Shown here: positions 1 through 8,271 of the stretch, piece by piece
Position numbering within the stretch: the first letter of the stretch is position 1
Layout of the letters: each line of letters opens with the position of its first letter
NCBI GenBank assembly: GCA_937905835.1
Contig: CALCXK010000103.1
Coordinates: forward strand, 1-64,000
Direction of reading: 5' to 3'
Length of the DNA stretch: 64,000 nt
From: an uncultured Ilumatobacter sp.
Lineage (GTDB): Bacteria; Actinomycetota; Acidimicrobiia; Acidimicrobiales; Ilumatobacteraceae
The notes under the pieces: model-generated
Told to the model about the DNA's origin: nothing
The model's database searches: none
What the model saw: only the letters and a program-made list of their open reading frames with translations
Position numbers and translations under genes: made by a program

Positions 1-19
1 TGTAAAGACGTGAGCGCAA

Positions 20-87
20 TGTCCGATTCCCCTCGGGTCAAAAGTGGACAGCCTGTCCGAGTCCCCTCGGGTCAAAAGTGGACAGCC
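20..87. repeat. Tandem pair of a 34-bp repeat
   Basis: Two head-to-tail 34-bp units (20-53 and 54-87) differ at one base. Each starts with TGTCCGA, holds CCTCGGGTCAAAAGTGGACA, and has TGTCC and GGACA as inverted ends. The pair lies just downstream of the minus-strand regulator gene that ends at 91. A third copy, in opposite orientation, is at 40037-40067. Function is unknown. There are no spacers, so this is not a CRISPR array. Confidence 0.85.
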
Positions 88-90
88 TGA

Positions 91-450
91 TCAGCGATGC
101 AGTGCGTTGAGATAGCTGTACACGGTGATCCGGCTGATCCCGACCGCCTCAGAAACATCCTCGACAGCGCGCCGCAACACAAAGGCGCCGAGTTCGTCAA
201 GACGCCTGATCGCTTCCTGCTTCTCAAGCCGATTGAGCGTCGGGAGCGGTGCGCGCATTTCCGCCTCGACTCGGGCGACAATTCGATTGAGCGAGCCGTG
301 AATCGGCGGAAGCCGAACGCCACCGACGACGTTGCCGCCCCAGACCAGCGGTACGTCGGAGCCGTCGACATCGCTGGCCCCAACCGACTGCGCGCCCGCG
401 GCATCAATCAGCGGCTGCAACGCAGCGATCAGTGGGTGCAGGTCGACCAC
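91..450 (-). CDS. YheO/DauR-like helix-turn-helix regulator (short form)
   Basis: 119-residue protein, GTG start. The C-terminal third (about residues 75-118) carries a helix-turn-helix ending in VGISRITVYSYLNAL, which matches the HTH_22 domain of the YheO/DauR regulators. Those proteins are normally about 200-240 residues with a full PAS-like N-terminal ligand domain. Here only about 70 residues precede the HTH, so the sensor domain is reduced. It is the last gene of the minus-strand catabolic operon, 57 bp after the SsnA-like gene. By position it is probably the local regulator of N-carbamoyl/purine catabolism; the effector is not visible. Confidence 0.7.
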   Translation of the reverse strand: MVDLHPLIAALQPLIDAAGAQSVGASDVDGSDVPLVWGGNVVGGVRLPPIHGSLNRIVARVEAEMRAPLPTLNRLEKQEAIRRLDELGAFVLRRAVEDVSEAVGISRITVYSYLNALHR

Positions 451-507
451 GTGGCAGATCGTAGAGCGTTCACAGTCGCACTCCGTCCAGCGGGTGCGGC
501 TGCCAGT

Positions 508-1563
508 TCAGCCTTCGAGTGCAGTGTGCAGGCGAACAGCCTGCTCGGCGGCTTTGGCACGGACCTCGTCGGCGTCGACGCGGGTGGCGACACCGTCACG
601 CAAGGCTGGCTCACCATCGATATCGACATCAATCGCACGAATCGTCGGGGTGAACGCGACGTGCCACGGCTCGATTGTCCCGTACGACCAGGTGACTCGA
701 TCGTCCCGCGCCTCAGGGAAGAGCTCCCAGCCCCCCTCGAGCCACGACCAGGCCGCATCCGGGCTCGCCTCGACATCGTGATCGCGCTGCTTGACGTACG
801 CCAATTGGAACTCGGCGAGCATGTCGGCGCCGATGCCGTCAGTTCCGAGCGCGATCGGGTTACTCAATCGGGCAGGGTTGGCGTAGCCCACCGAGTTATT
901 CATGTTCGAACGAGGGTTGTGCACAATCGTTCCACGCAAGCGGTGATCGTCGGGCAGGTGAACGCCGTGGATCAGCATCCAATTGTCACGCGTCAGTTCG
1001 CGAATACGATCCTCAACACCGATGTCGTCCGGTCCCTCGGCAACGTGGATGTGCACGCCGACACCATGTTTTTCTGCCAAAGCAGCTGCCGCCACAAGCG
1101 AGTCGTCGGAACACGTAAACGCCGCGTGCACCCCGACCATTCCCTTGCGCATGCCATTTTCGGATGTCACGAGCTCGTGGAGGTACCGGTCGTTCTCGGC
1201 CAACCCGAGCGCAGCGCCTTCAGGGCCGTGCCGGTCGGTGATGCCGTAGCACGTGTTGATCCGCACCCCGATCTCATTGACGGCATGAGCAATGACCGAG
1301 AGCGATCCTTCGATGGCGTTCGGCGATTCGTGGTGATCGATGATCGCCGTCGTCCCCGCTTCGAGTGCTTCGAGCGCACCGAGTTTCGCCGACCATTCGA
1401 TCATGTCGAGATCGAGCGCCATGTCGAGCCGCCACCAAACGTGCTCGAGGATCTCGAGGAAGTTCGATGGCGTCTCCGGCGGTGCGGGCATGCCCCGCGC
1501 CAGCGACGAATAGAGGTGGTGATGAGCGCAGACGAGGCCCGGAGTGGTCCCCCGCTCAGCCAT
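508..1563 (-). CDS. ssnA: SsnA-like amidohydrolase lacking the N-terminal domain
   Basis: 351-residue metal-dependent amidohydrolase closest to SsnA, the protein linked to selenium-dependent molybdenum hydroxylases. Visible motifs: metal-binding HxH (H14 and H16 in GLVCAHHHLYSSLARG), WWRLDMALD, IIDHHESP, HIHVAEG, HNPRSNMNN and LGTDGIGADM. Family members have about 55-60 residues before the HxH motif; here there are 13, so the N-terminal strands of the usual beta-sandwich are missing. The start looks real: GGGAG lies 6 nt before the ATG. It sits 39 bp after the molybdenum hydroxylase gene. The substrate is unknown; a deaminase or cyclic-amide hydrolase role in purine breakdown is inferred from context. 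Confidence 0.8.
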   Translation of the reverse strand: MAERGTTPGLVCAHHHLYSSLARGMPAPPETPSNFLEILEHVWWRLDMALDLDMIEWSAKLGALEALEAGTTAIIDHHESPNAIEGSLSVIAHAVNEIGVRINTCYGITDRHGPEGAALGLAENDRYLHELVTSENGMRKGMVGVHAAFTCSDDSLVAAAALAEKHGVGVHIHVAEGPDDIGVEDRIRELTRDNWMLIHGVHLPDDHRLRGTIVHNPRSNMNNSVGYANPARLSNPIALGTDGIGADMLAEFQLAYVKQRDHDVEASPDAAWSWLEGGWELFPEARDDRVTWSYGTIEPWHVAFTPTIRAIDVDIDGEPALRDGVATRVDADEVRAKAAEQAVRLHTALEG

Positions 1564-1602
1564 CGTCAGCTCCCGCTCGCGTCATGATGCGACTGGTTCA
1601 TC

Positions 1603-4215
1603 TCAGGTCCAGGCGCTGGCGCGCTCGCGGTTGCTCTCGTTAATCATCGGGAGTTCGTTGTGCCACTTACCGGAGTGCTGGCGGAGCGCAGCAGCCACGG
1701 CACCAGCTGTCGGCACCAGCCCGATTTCCCCAACGCCCTTAATGCCGTACGGTGAGTTTGGTTGTGCAGCTTCGACCAAAATCACATCGACGGTTGGCAT
1801 GTCTTTCGGCCGAATGATGTCGAGCGACTTGAGCGTCGTGTTGGTTGGACGGCCGGTCTCGTCGCATGGGAAGCCCTCGCTCATCGCGTAACCCAAACCC
1901 ATGTGTACGGCGCCTTCGATCTGGCCTTCGCAGAGCATTGGATTGACGGCGCGACCAACGTCGTGGGCAGCCGTAACGTTCTCGACCGTTCCATCCTCGG
2001 CGAGCACGACAACCTGCGCCGCGTAACCGAAAGTGGAGTGGATGATCGGATTTTCGATCGGATTGCCAGCTGCCTTCGCAGCGGCGATTTCACCGAGCGA
2101 GCTGGTCCAGTCGACTCGGTACTCGCCTTCGTAGTCGACACCGACTTCGCAACCGCCAGCGAGAGCAGCTGCACAGGCCGCCTGAACCGAGCCAGCACCC
2201 ATCAGCGTGCCTCGACTGCCCGTGGTCTGGCCTGCACCGAGCTCGCGAGTTGAGTCGACGATCACGTCAATCTGCTCAGCCTCGATGCCGAGTTCCTCGA
2301 TAGCAACCTGCATGACAACGGTGTGGATGCCCTGGCCCATCTCGGTCCAGCAGTGACGGATCTCGACACGGCCATCGGCTTGGAAGCGCACGACGGCCTT
2401 GGCGATCTCTTTGAAGCCGTTGCCGAGGCCAGAGTTCTTCAGCCCGAGGCCCATTCCGACTGACTTACCGGCAGCGACAGCAGCGTCGTACGCAGGCTTT
2501 ACAGCGTCGAGACACTGACGAGCACCCTTGCAGCCGTCGTCCATCACTTGACCGGGGCCCCACGTGTCACCGGGCATCACGACATTGCGGTTACGGATCT
2601 CCCAACCGGAGATGCCGACCTGCTCTGCCAGCCGATCGAGCACACCCTCCATTGCGAACTGCGCTTGGTTGGCACCAAAGCCGCGGAACGCTCCGCATAC
2701 CGAGTTGTTGGTGCGAGCCGCGATGGCTTCGACGTCAACGTTACCCACGGCGTACGGACCAGTTGCGTGACCGGCCGCCCGTTCGAGCACCTTCATGCCG
2801 ACCGATGCGTACGGACCGGAGTCGCCAATCATACGGACCTTAATAGCTGTGAGTTTGCCATCGGCATCGCAACCGGCGTCGTACTGCATCCGAATCGGAT
2901 GGCGCTTCGGATGCATCAGCAGCGACTCTTCGCGCGACAACGTGATCTTGACCGGCGCGCCGAGATGCCATGCCGCGAGCGCCGTGTGCGCCTGGTTCGA
3001 CATGTCTTCCTTGCCACCGAACGCGCCACCATTGGAGACGAGTTCGGTCGTTACACGGCTGGTGTCGATGTCGAGCATCGCGGCGATGTCATTGCGGTCG
3101 TCCCAGATTCCCTGGCCACCGGAGTACACGTACAGACCCGGTTCGCCCGCGCCAACTCGCGTCGGCACAGCGAGCGTCGATTCGGGTTCGAGGAATGCGT
3201 GCTCGATGCGCTGCGTTTGGAAGGTCTCCGACACCGTGAACGACGACGATGCAAGAGCGACGTCTGCGTCGCCGCGGGTGTAGGTGGACGTCGACAGGAT
3301 GTTTCCATCGAGCTCCCAGACAGCCGGCTCAGTCGACGTGATAACGCGGACCGGATCGACCATTGGTTCGTGTACTTCGTACTGGACGGCGATGAGTTCG
3401 GCCGCGGCGCGGGCAATCTGTCGAGTGTCGGCAACGACGACTGCAAGCACATCACCGAGGTACGAGGTGCGTCCACCGACCGGAATCATGATCGGCCAGT
3501 CCTTGTGAATGATGCCGACGCGCTTCACACCAGGGATATCCGCCGCCGTAAAGACGCCGCGTACACCATCGACGGCACGTGCCGCCGATGCGTCGATCGA
3601 TGTGATGTCAGCACGGGCGTGATCGGTCAAATGAAGTGCACCGTGGAGACAACCCTCCGGGTTCATGTCGTCGATGAAGTCGCGAATGCCGATCGACAGC
3701 TCGCGGCCTTCGTACTTGATGCCGCGCGAACCAACGCCTCGCGGCTGCACCACAACAGGAATGTTGTCCTGGGCCAGCGCTTCGACAGCATCGAGGACCT
3801 TGATGTAGCCCGTGCAGCGGCAAAGGTGAGCACCCAGGTGGCGCGATGCCTGCTCGCGAGTCAGGTCAGCACCGTTCTTGTCGATTAATGCCTTCGTTCG
3901 GACAACAATGCCCGGTGTGCAGAAGCCGCACTGCAGCGCGCCGCACGCAGCGAACGCATCGGCCATCCGCTGCACCTCTGCCGGGTCAAAACCTTCGAGC
4001 GTCGTAACCTCTCCCCCATCGATCTTTTCCATCGATGTCTGGCATGAGACACGTGCCTTGCCGCCAATGAGCACGGTGCAGCAACCGCACTGGCCCGTCG
4101 GGGAGCAGCCATCTTTTGCCGACGTGATGCCGAGTTCATCACGGAGTGCCGCCAACAGATGCGGGTGGTCATCGCGTGCCGTGACCTGCTCGCCGTTCAA
4201 AATGAATTCGCTCAT
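1603..4215 (-). CDS. Fused [2Fe-2S]/molybdopterin hydroxylase (xanthine dehydrogenase type)
   Basis: 870 residues. The N-terminal ~160 residues hold two [2Fe-2S] sites: C37/C43/C46/C58 in GCSPTGQCGCCTVL, then CGALQCGFCTPG and HLCRCTGY. A molybdopterin-binding large subunit follows, with the conserved active-site Glu in GVGEIGLVPTAG (about residue 830). No FAD domain is fused or adjacent. This layout matches the selenium-dependent xanthine dehydrogenase family that travels with SsnA. No in-frame UGA is seen, so selenium would be a cofactor, if used at all. The start is set by the ATGA overlap with the upstream carbamoylase gene; longer in-frame readings run into that gene. The likely role is purine hydroxylation; the electron acceptor is unknown. 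Confidence 0.85.
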   Translation of the reverse strand: MSEFILNGEQVTARDDHPHLLAALRDELGITSAKDGCSPTGQCGCCTVLIGGKARVSCQTSMEKIDGGEVTTLEGFDPAEVQRMADAFAACGALQCGFCTPGIVVRTKALIDKNGADLTREQASRHLGAHLCRCTGYIKVLDAVEALAQDNIPVVVQPRGVGSRGIKYEGRELSIGIRDFIDDMNPEGCLHGALHLTDHARADITSIDASAARAVDGVRGVFTAADIPGVKRVGIIHKDWPIMIPVGGRTSYLGDVLAVVVADTRQIARAAAELIAVQYEVHEPMVDPVRVITSTEPAVWELDGNILSTSTYTRGDADVALASSSFTVSETFQTQRIEHAFLEPESTLAVPTRVGAGEPGLYVYSGGQGIWDDRNDIAAMLDIDTSRVTTELVSNGGAFGGKEDMSNQAHTALAAWHLGAPVKITLSREESLLMHPKRHPIRMQYDAGCDADGKLTAIKVRMIGDSGPYASVGMKVLERAAGHATGPYAVGNVDVEAIAARTNNSVCGAFRGFGANQAQFAMEGVLDRLAEQVGISGWEIRNRNVVMPGDTWGPGQVMDDGCKGARQCLDAVKPAYDAAVAAGKSVGMGLGLKNSGLGNGFKEIAKAVVRFQADGRVEIRHCWTEMGQGIHTVVMQVAIEELGIEAEQIDVIVDSTRELGAGQTTGSRGTLMGAGSVQAACAAALAGGCEVGVDYEGEYRVDWTSSLGEIAAAKAAGNPIENPIIHSTFGYAAQVVVLAEDGTVENVTAAHDVGRAVNPMLCEGQIEGAVHMGLGYAMSEGFPCDETGRPTNTTLKSLDIIRPKDMPTVDVILVEAAQPNSPYGIKGVGEIGLVPTAGAVAAALRQHSGKWHNELPMINESNRERASAWT

Positions 4216-5207
4216 GAGATGACTCCGTCTTGCTTCGTCGCGCCGGGCGCAATTGCACCCTTCTGTGCCGTGATTCGGCCGTACACCTCGGGGCGTCGGT
4301 AGCGCTCGAAGTCGAACAATGTCTCTTTGTATTGCTTGCACCAGTCGAGGTCGCACCGGGCCGTAATCAGCTCGTCGCCAATCGTGACGGCCTGCGCAAC
4401 AATCTGGCCAGATGGTGCAATGATCGCCGACTGAGCGAGCGACTCGACACCCTCCTCGATGCCGCCCTTGGCGACACCGACCACCCACGTGCCGTTCTGG
4501 TACGCGCCAGCCTGCATCACCAGGTGGTTGTGGAACCCGGCGAGCGCGTTCTGCGTGGGGTCGGGGGCGTAGAACATCGGCGTGTTATAGCCAATCATCA
4601 ACAGCTCGACACCCTGCAAGCCCATGACACGATAGGTCTCTGGCCAACGCCGATCGTTGCAGGTGGCCATGCCAACGATGCCCTCGAACGCCTCAAAGAC
4701 CGGAAAGCCCTCGTTGGACTCTTCGAAATATCGCCGCTCGAGATGCTGGAACTGGCGCCACGGCTCGTGTGCTTCATGGCCGGGGATGTGGACCTTACGG
4801 AACCGTCCGACAATCGTGCCATCGCGTTCGACCAGGATCGTCGTGTTGAAGCGATGGACCACACCAGCATCGTCAGGCTTGGTGAGTTCGGCGTACCCGA
4901 GGCTGAAACCGACACCGAGCCGCTTGGCCTCATCGAAGAGCGGCTGCGTTTCCGGGCCCGGCATCGAGCGTTCGTAGTACGAGTCGAGCTCGGTCGTGTC
5001 ACCCGCGATGTTTGACGCGTCTCCCTCATCGAGATACCAGCGCGGGAAGAACGTCGTGAGCGCCAACTCGGGGAAGACCACCACGTCGCATCCGGCCTGA
5101 GCACCTTGCTGCAGCAGGTCGATCAGGCGTGCGACGACCATCGCACGCTGTTCGTCCCGGGCAATAGGGCCAAGTTGGGCAGCGCCGACATTGAGATAGC
5201 GAGGCAT
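4212..5207 (-). CDS. N-carbamoyl-D-amino acid hydrolase (nitrilase superfamily)
   Basis: 331-residue carbon-nitrogen hydrolase. It hydrolyses N-carbamoyl-D-amino acids to the D-amino acid, CO2 and ammonia. The Glu-Lys-Cys catalytic triad is visible: E47 in FPELALTTFFPRW, K138 in RFRKVHIPGH and C183 in TCNDRRWPE. The segments RFNTTILV, FQHLERRYFE and MQAGAYQNGTW follow the Agrobacterium D-carbamoylase closely, so the assignment goes beyond a generic nitrilase. It is about 25 residues longer than that enzyme, at the C-terminus. It overlaps the upstream gene by one base (TGATG) and the downstream molybdenum hydroxylase by four (ATGA), so translation is probably coupled. Confidence 0.88.
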   Translation of the reverse strand: MPRYLNVGAAQLGPIARDEQRAMVVARLIDLLQQGAQAGCDVVVFPELALTTFFPRWYLDEGDASNIAGDTTELDSYYERSMPGPETQPLFDEAKRLGVGFSLGYAELTKPDDAGVVHRFNTTILVERDGTIVGRFRKVHIPGHEAHEPWRQFQHLERRYFEESNEGFPVFEAFEGIVGMATCNDRRWPETYRVMGLQGVELLMIGYNTPMFYAPDPTQNALAGFHNHLVMQAGAYQNGTWVVGVAKGGIEEGVESLAQSAIIAPSGQIVAQAVTIGDELITARCDLDWCKQYKETLFDFERYRRPEVYGRITAQKGAIAPGATKQDGVIS

Positions 5208-6463
5208 CAGAAGTCTGTTTCTGCAAGGGCGAGCATCGTTCGGAGCAGCACGTCGGCCCCCGCTTCAAGGTCCGCTGGCGCGGTGTATTCCGTGACGTTG
5301 TGGCTGATGCCGTTGACGCTCTTGGTAAAGATCATTGCCGTCGGGCACACCCGAGCGAACATCTGAGCATCGTGACCGGCACCAGACGGCATCCGGCGAT
5401 GCGAGAGCCCGGCCGCCTCGGCGGATCGTTCGACGATGTCGATGACACGTGGGTCGAAGTCGACCGGCTCGAAGCGGGCGAGTGTGCGAGTCTGCACGCC
5501 GACGCCCTCGCGTTCGGCTGCCTGAGCGACGAAGCCGCGGAACTTGGTCTCGGCTTGCTGCAACACTGCTTCGTCAGTGTTTCGCAGATCGACGGTGATC
5601 GTGGCCACCGACGGCACGACATTGACGAGGTTCGGGATGAGGTCGATTGCCCCGACAGTGCCGACCTGCGGCTCGCCGAACTCATCCGTCAGATCGCGTA
5701 CGAAAGTCGCAATCTTCGACGCGACGTAGGCGGGATCGTGGCGGAGGCGCATTGGCGTCGTGCCGGCGTGACACGATTGTCCGCTCAACGTCAACTCGGT
5801 CCACGAGATGCCCTGCACGCCCTCAACGACCCCGATGGTGATGTCTTCGTCTTCAAGGACCGGGCCTTGCTCAATGTGGAGCTCGACAAACGCATGCGGT
5901 GTAGGCCCAGGGACCGGTGCCGGACCGGAGTAGCCGATGCGATCGAGTTCCTCGCCGACCACCGCTCCATCACGGTCTTCGATGAGCAGCGCATCTTCGA
6001 GCCCCAGACCACCGACGTACACAAGGCTGCCAAGCATGTCCGGCGGGAAACGGGCGCCCTCTTCGTCGGTGAAGAATCCGACGGCGAGGGGGCGGGCGAG
6101 TTCGAGGCCTGCCGCAATCACAGTTTCAATGACTTCGAGGCCAGCGAGTACCCCGAGGTTGCCGTCGTACTTACCGCCGGTTCCGACCGTGTCGATGTGT
6201 GAACCGGTCATCACCGGTGGGGTCCCGGCTGCGAACCCGGGCATCGTCGCGATCACGTTGCCGATGCCGTCGATCGTCACGTCGAGGCCGAGATCACGCA
6301 TCCACGTCACAACGAGGTCGCGGCCACCCTTGTCTTCGTCGGTCAGCGCGAGGCGGGCACATCCGGTCGTTCCAGGAATCGCACCGATCTCTCCGAGTGC
6401 CTCGATACGCGCCACTAAGCGCTCGCGATCAATTGACAATTCTCCAGACGCGCCGTTGCTCAC
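5207..6463 (-). CDS. M20-type amidohydrolase (N-carbamoyl-L-amino acid hydrolase / allantoate amidohydrolase)
   Basis: 418-residue zinc-dependent hydrolase. Metal-binding segments appear in family order: TGSHIDTV, KYDGNLG, TDEEGARF, LHIEQGP and GISHN. The lid-domain stretch SCHAGTTPMRLRHDP is also clear. The family cleaves N-carbamoyl-L-amino acids, allantoate or ureidoglycolate, and these cannot be told apart by eye. It is the first gene of the operon, with a GTG start and a 1-base overlap with the D-carbamoylase. Having both an L-type and a D-type carbamoylase suggests handling of racemic carbamoyl compounds, as in hydantoin or pyrimidine breakdown. Allantoate hydrolysis fits the purine context equally well. 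Confidence 0.85.
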   Translation of the reverse strand: MSNGASGELSIDRERLVARIEALGEIGAIPGTTGCARLALTDEDKGGRDLVVTWMRDLGLDVTIDGIGNVIATMPGFAAGTPPVMTGSHIDTVGTGGKYDGNLGVLAGLEVIETVIAAGLELARPLAVGFFTDEEGARFPPDMLGSLVYVGGLGLEDALLIEDRDGAVVGEELDRIGYSGPAPVPGPTPHAFVELHIEQGPVLEDEDITIGVVEGVQGISWTELTLSGQSCHAGTTPMRLRHDPAYVASKIATFVRDLTDEFGEPQVGTVGAIDLIPNLVNVVPSVATITVDLRNTDEAVLQQAETKFRGFVAQAAEREGVGVQTRTLARFEPVDFDPRVIDIVERSAEAAGLSHRRMPSGAGHDAQMFARVCPTAMIFTKSVNGISHNVTEYTAPADLEAGADVLLRTMLALAETDF

Positions 6464-6574
6464 TACACAGACAGTAACAAAAATGCTTTACAAAACGTCA
6501 AGATTACCTCGGCGGTTCATTCTTCATCCATCGCTGCGTCGTAGCGAAGAGAGCGGCGTGAGTACTCTGGCAGC
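6464..6574 (-). promoter_or_regulatory. Divergent promoter region of the catabolic operon
   Basis: This 111-bp AT-richer gap separates the operon (minus) from the thiamine-binding protein gene (plus). On the minus strand a TTGACG hexamer (6501-6496) lies about 33 nt upstream of the GTG start and is followed by a T-rich tract. A clear -10 box is not evident. It is the only candidate site for operon transcription and for binding of the DauR-like regulator. The assignment is inference. Confidence 0.35.
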
Positions 6575-6811
6575 ATGGCCAACGCACGTCTCGAAGTCTT
6601 CGTGGAGCCATTCCGCGAGAATGCTCCCGGCTCGCACGTGTCGGCTGTCATCAAAGCTGCAACCGCCGCCGGCCTCGAGCCGGACATGGGCCCGTTCGCC
6701 ACCGAAATCCAGGGCGACGTCGACGTGTTGGCTGGCGCCATCGCCGAGATGATCCGGGCCGGATTTTCCGAAGGTGCCACTGCGATGCAGTTGCGCATCG
6801 AAACCACCTGA
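6575..6811 (+). CDS. Thiamine-binding protein (MTH1187/YkoF-like, DUF77)
   Basis: 78-residue protein whose MANARLEVFVEPFREN start and GLEPDMGPFATEIQGD core match the small ferredoxin-like thiamine-binding family (DUF77). Family members are usually 90-100 residues. They bind thiamine or a related ligand in the cytoplasm; no enzymatic activity is known. It is divergent from the catabolic operon. A palindromic repeat (6826-6851) lies just past its stop codon. Confidence 0.75.
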   Translation: MANARLEVFVEPFRENAPGSHVSAVIKAATAAGLEPDMGPFATEIQGDVDVLAGAIAEMIRAGFSEGATAMQLRIETT

Positions 6812-6825
6812 GCAGTCCTGAACTG

Positions 6826-6851
6826 TCACCCCGAGGTCAGACCCCGGTGTG
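6826..6851. repeat. Short intergenic palindrome, GAGGTCAGACC family
   Basis: Imperfect inverted repeat centred on GAGGTCAGACCCC, with 12-nt arms of which 10 positions pair. It lies between convergent genes ending at 6811 and 6896. A closely related element, inverted, occurs at 61459-61485. It could act as a two-way terminator, but there is no T-tract. Confidence 0.65.
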
Positions 6852-6895
6852 GCCGGCCTCGGTGCGGCGTCGGGGCCACCTTGCTGCAATGACCG

Positions 6896-7531
6896 TCAGC
6901 TGGTGCGAATAAGGATCCGCAGCGACCCAGTGGTCGAGCGCTCTTCGAAGCGACCCGACGCGAGGGCGGGCAGATAAATCTGCTCGTACGGCGGTCGTCC
7001 GCCGTCTGCCGGATCCGGGAACACGTCGTGGATCGCCAGCGTGCCGCCCAACGCAACGTGCGGCGTCCAACGTTCGTAGTCGAGCCGCGCCGGTTCTTCA
7101 CCGTGACCGCCGTCGATAAAGAGCAAGCTCAGCGGAGTGGTCCATGCCGCGCCGATAGTCGGTGCACCCCCGACCAAGCCCACGACGGAGTCTTCGAGGC
7201 CGGCGTCGTGAATCGTCGCCCGAAAGAATGGCAGCGTGTCCATCTTTCCAATGCGGTCGTCGACAACCTCAATGTGGTGGTGGCCCCAGCCAGCCTGGTT
7301 CTCTTCAGAACCGCGGTGATGATCGAGTGCGAACAGCAGGGTGCCTGCGCTCTCGGCCACATCGCCCAGCCACACCGTTGAACGGCCACAGTACGAGCCG
7401 AGTTCAAGCATCGGCATCCCGGGCATCGCCGCAGTCGCAGTCGCAGCGGCGTCCCACAGCGCATCGCCCTCTTCTGCCGGCATGAAGCCCCTCGTGGAAA
7501 GCGCAAGCGAACGACGACGCTCAGACAGCAT
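6896..7531 (-). CDS. Class I SAM-dependent methyltransferase
   Basis: 211 residues from the ATG at 7531. MPMLELGSYCGRSTVWLG is a SAM-binding motif I, followed by LLFALDHH (motif II acid) and LLFIDGGHG, typical of the Methyltransf_24 class. The natural substrate is not evident. An in-frame reading upstream to 7684 exists, but it overlaps the nitroreductase gene and gives an Arg-rich, shadow-like N-terminus, so the shorter start is preferred. It follows the nitroreductase gene by 16 bp and is probably co-transcribed with it. Confidence 0.75.
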   Translation of the reverse strand: MLSERRRSLALSTRGFMPAEEGDALWDAAATATAAMPGMPMLELGSYCGRSTVWLGDVAESAGTLLFALDHHRGSEENQAGWGHHHIEVVDDRIGKMDTLPFFRATIHDAGLEDSVVGLVGGAPTIGAAWTTPLSLLFIDGGHGEEPARLDYERWTPHVALGGTLAIHDVFPDPADGGRPPYEQIYLPALASGRFEERSTTGSLRILIRTS

Positions 7532-7547
7532 GGCAACAGTCAATCGT

Positions 7548-8213
7548 TCAGCTGGACCAAGTATTCCAATGAATGATCGAGTCGGGGTCGGGCCGCATCG
7601 CTGTCGTGAAGTCCGTGCCCTTCGTGTACGCAAGCGGACTGAGTACGGCTTGCTGCACCGAGTCGAACGGGATCCCGACGACATCGGCGATCTGCTCTTC
7701 CATCATCAACCCGACGGTGGTCCAGCAGGTCCCGAGCCCGCGAGCACGTGCCGCCAACATAAAGCTCCACATAGCCGGCAACACGTTGCCCATCGACGAC
7801 GCTGCCGACATGGCGGGTGCGCCGTCAAGGCGACCAGATTGTGTGCAGGCAATCACGAGCGCCGGCGCCTCACCCATGTGGGCTGCGAGATACTCAGCCG
7901 AGTCGGTGACGCGGTCCTGCTGCGCCTGACCCTCCACCGTTTCGCGCTTCAGCGACCCGGCGTACACGCCGTCCATGCTGCGGTAAATGTCGAAGCACTT
8001 GCCGTAGATCTCACCGATCGCAGCCCGCTTTGCTGGGTCGGTGACCACAACGAACTGCATCGTCATCGAGTTCGAACCCGACGGTGACTGCATCGCCATC
8101 GCCACGCACTCACGGATCAGCTCGTCTTCGACCGGTCGATCGAAATCGAGTCGTTTGCGCACTGCACGGGTGGTGGAGAGCAACTGGTCGGACGACAAAT
8201 CGAGCTGTGACAT
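7548..8213 (-). CDS. Nitroreductase-family FMN oxidoreductase
   Basis: 221 residues. The FMN-binding TTRAVRKRLDFDRPV near the N-terminus, AMQSPSGSNSMTMQFVVV, and the C-terminal GLGTCWTTVG with LSPLAYTKG are characteristic of the nitroreductase fold, a dimeric flavoprotein using NAD(P)H. The substrate cannot be predicted. It is the first gene of a two-gene minus-strand unit with the methyltransferase, and divergent from the thioesterase gene. Confidence 0.8.
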   Translation of the reverse strand: MSQLDLSSDQLLSTTRAVRKRLDFDRPVEDELIRECVAMAMQSPSGSNSMTMQFVVVTDPAKRAAIGEIYGKCFDIYRSMDGVYAGSLKRETVEGQAQQDRVTDSAEYLAAHMGEAPALVIACTQSGRLDGAPAMSAASSMGNVLPAMWSFMLAARARGLGTCWTTVGLMMEEQIADVVGIPFDSVQQAVLSPLAYTKGTDFTTAMRPDPDSIIHWNTWSS

Positions 8214-8271
8214 GGTGCGACTCTAAGCGGACGACCAATTCCGGCCCAAACCGTGGCACCATTGGCTGTGC

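Noticed and set aside
20..87. Possible CRISPR start
   Set aside because: Only two directly adjacent units with no spacers and no cas genes.
2548..3888. 446-codon plus-strand ORF
   Set aside because: Antisense to the molybdenum hydroxylase gene, which has clear motifs; the product is Arg/His-rich with no recognisable domain.
1603..4215. Selenocysteine in the molybdenum hydroxylase
   Set aside because: The reading frame has no internal UGA and no selenium genes are present; any selenium would be a cofactor.
5300..6202. 300-codon plus-strand ORF
   Set aside because: Antisense shadow of the M20 hydrolase.
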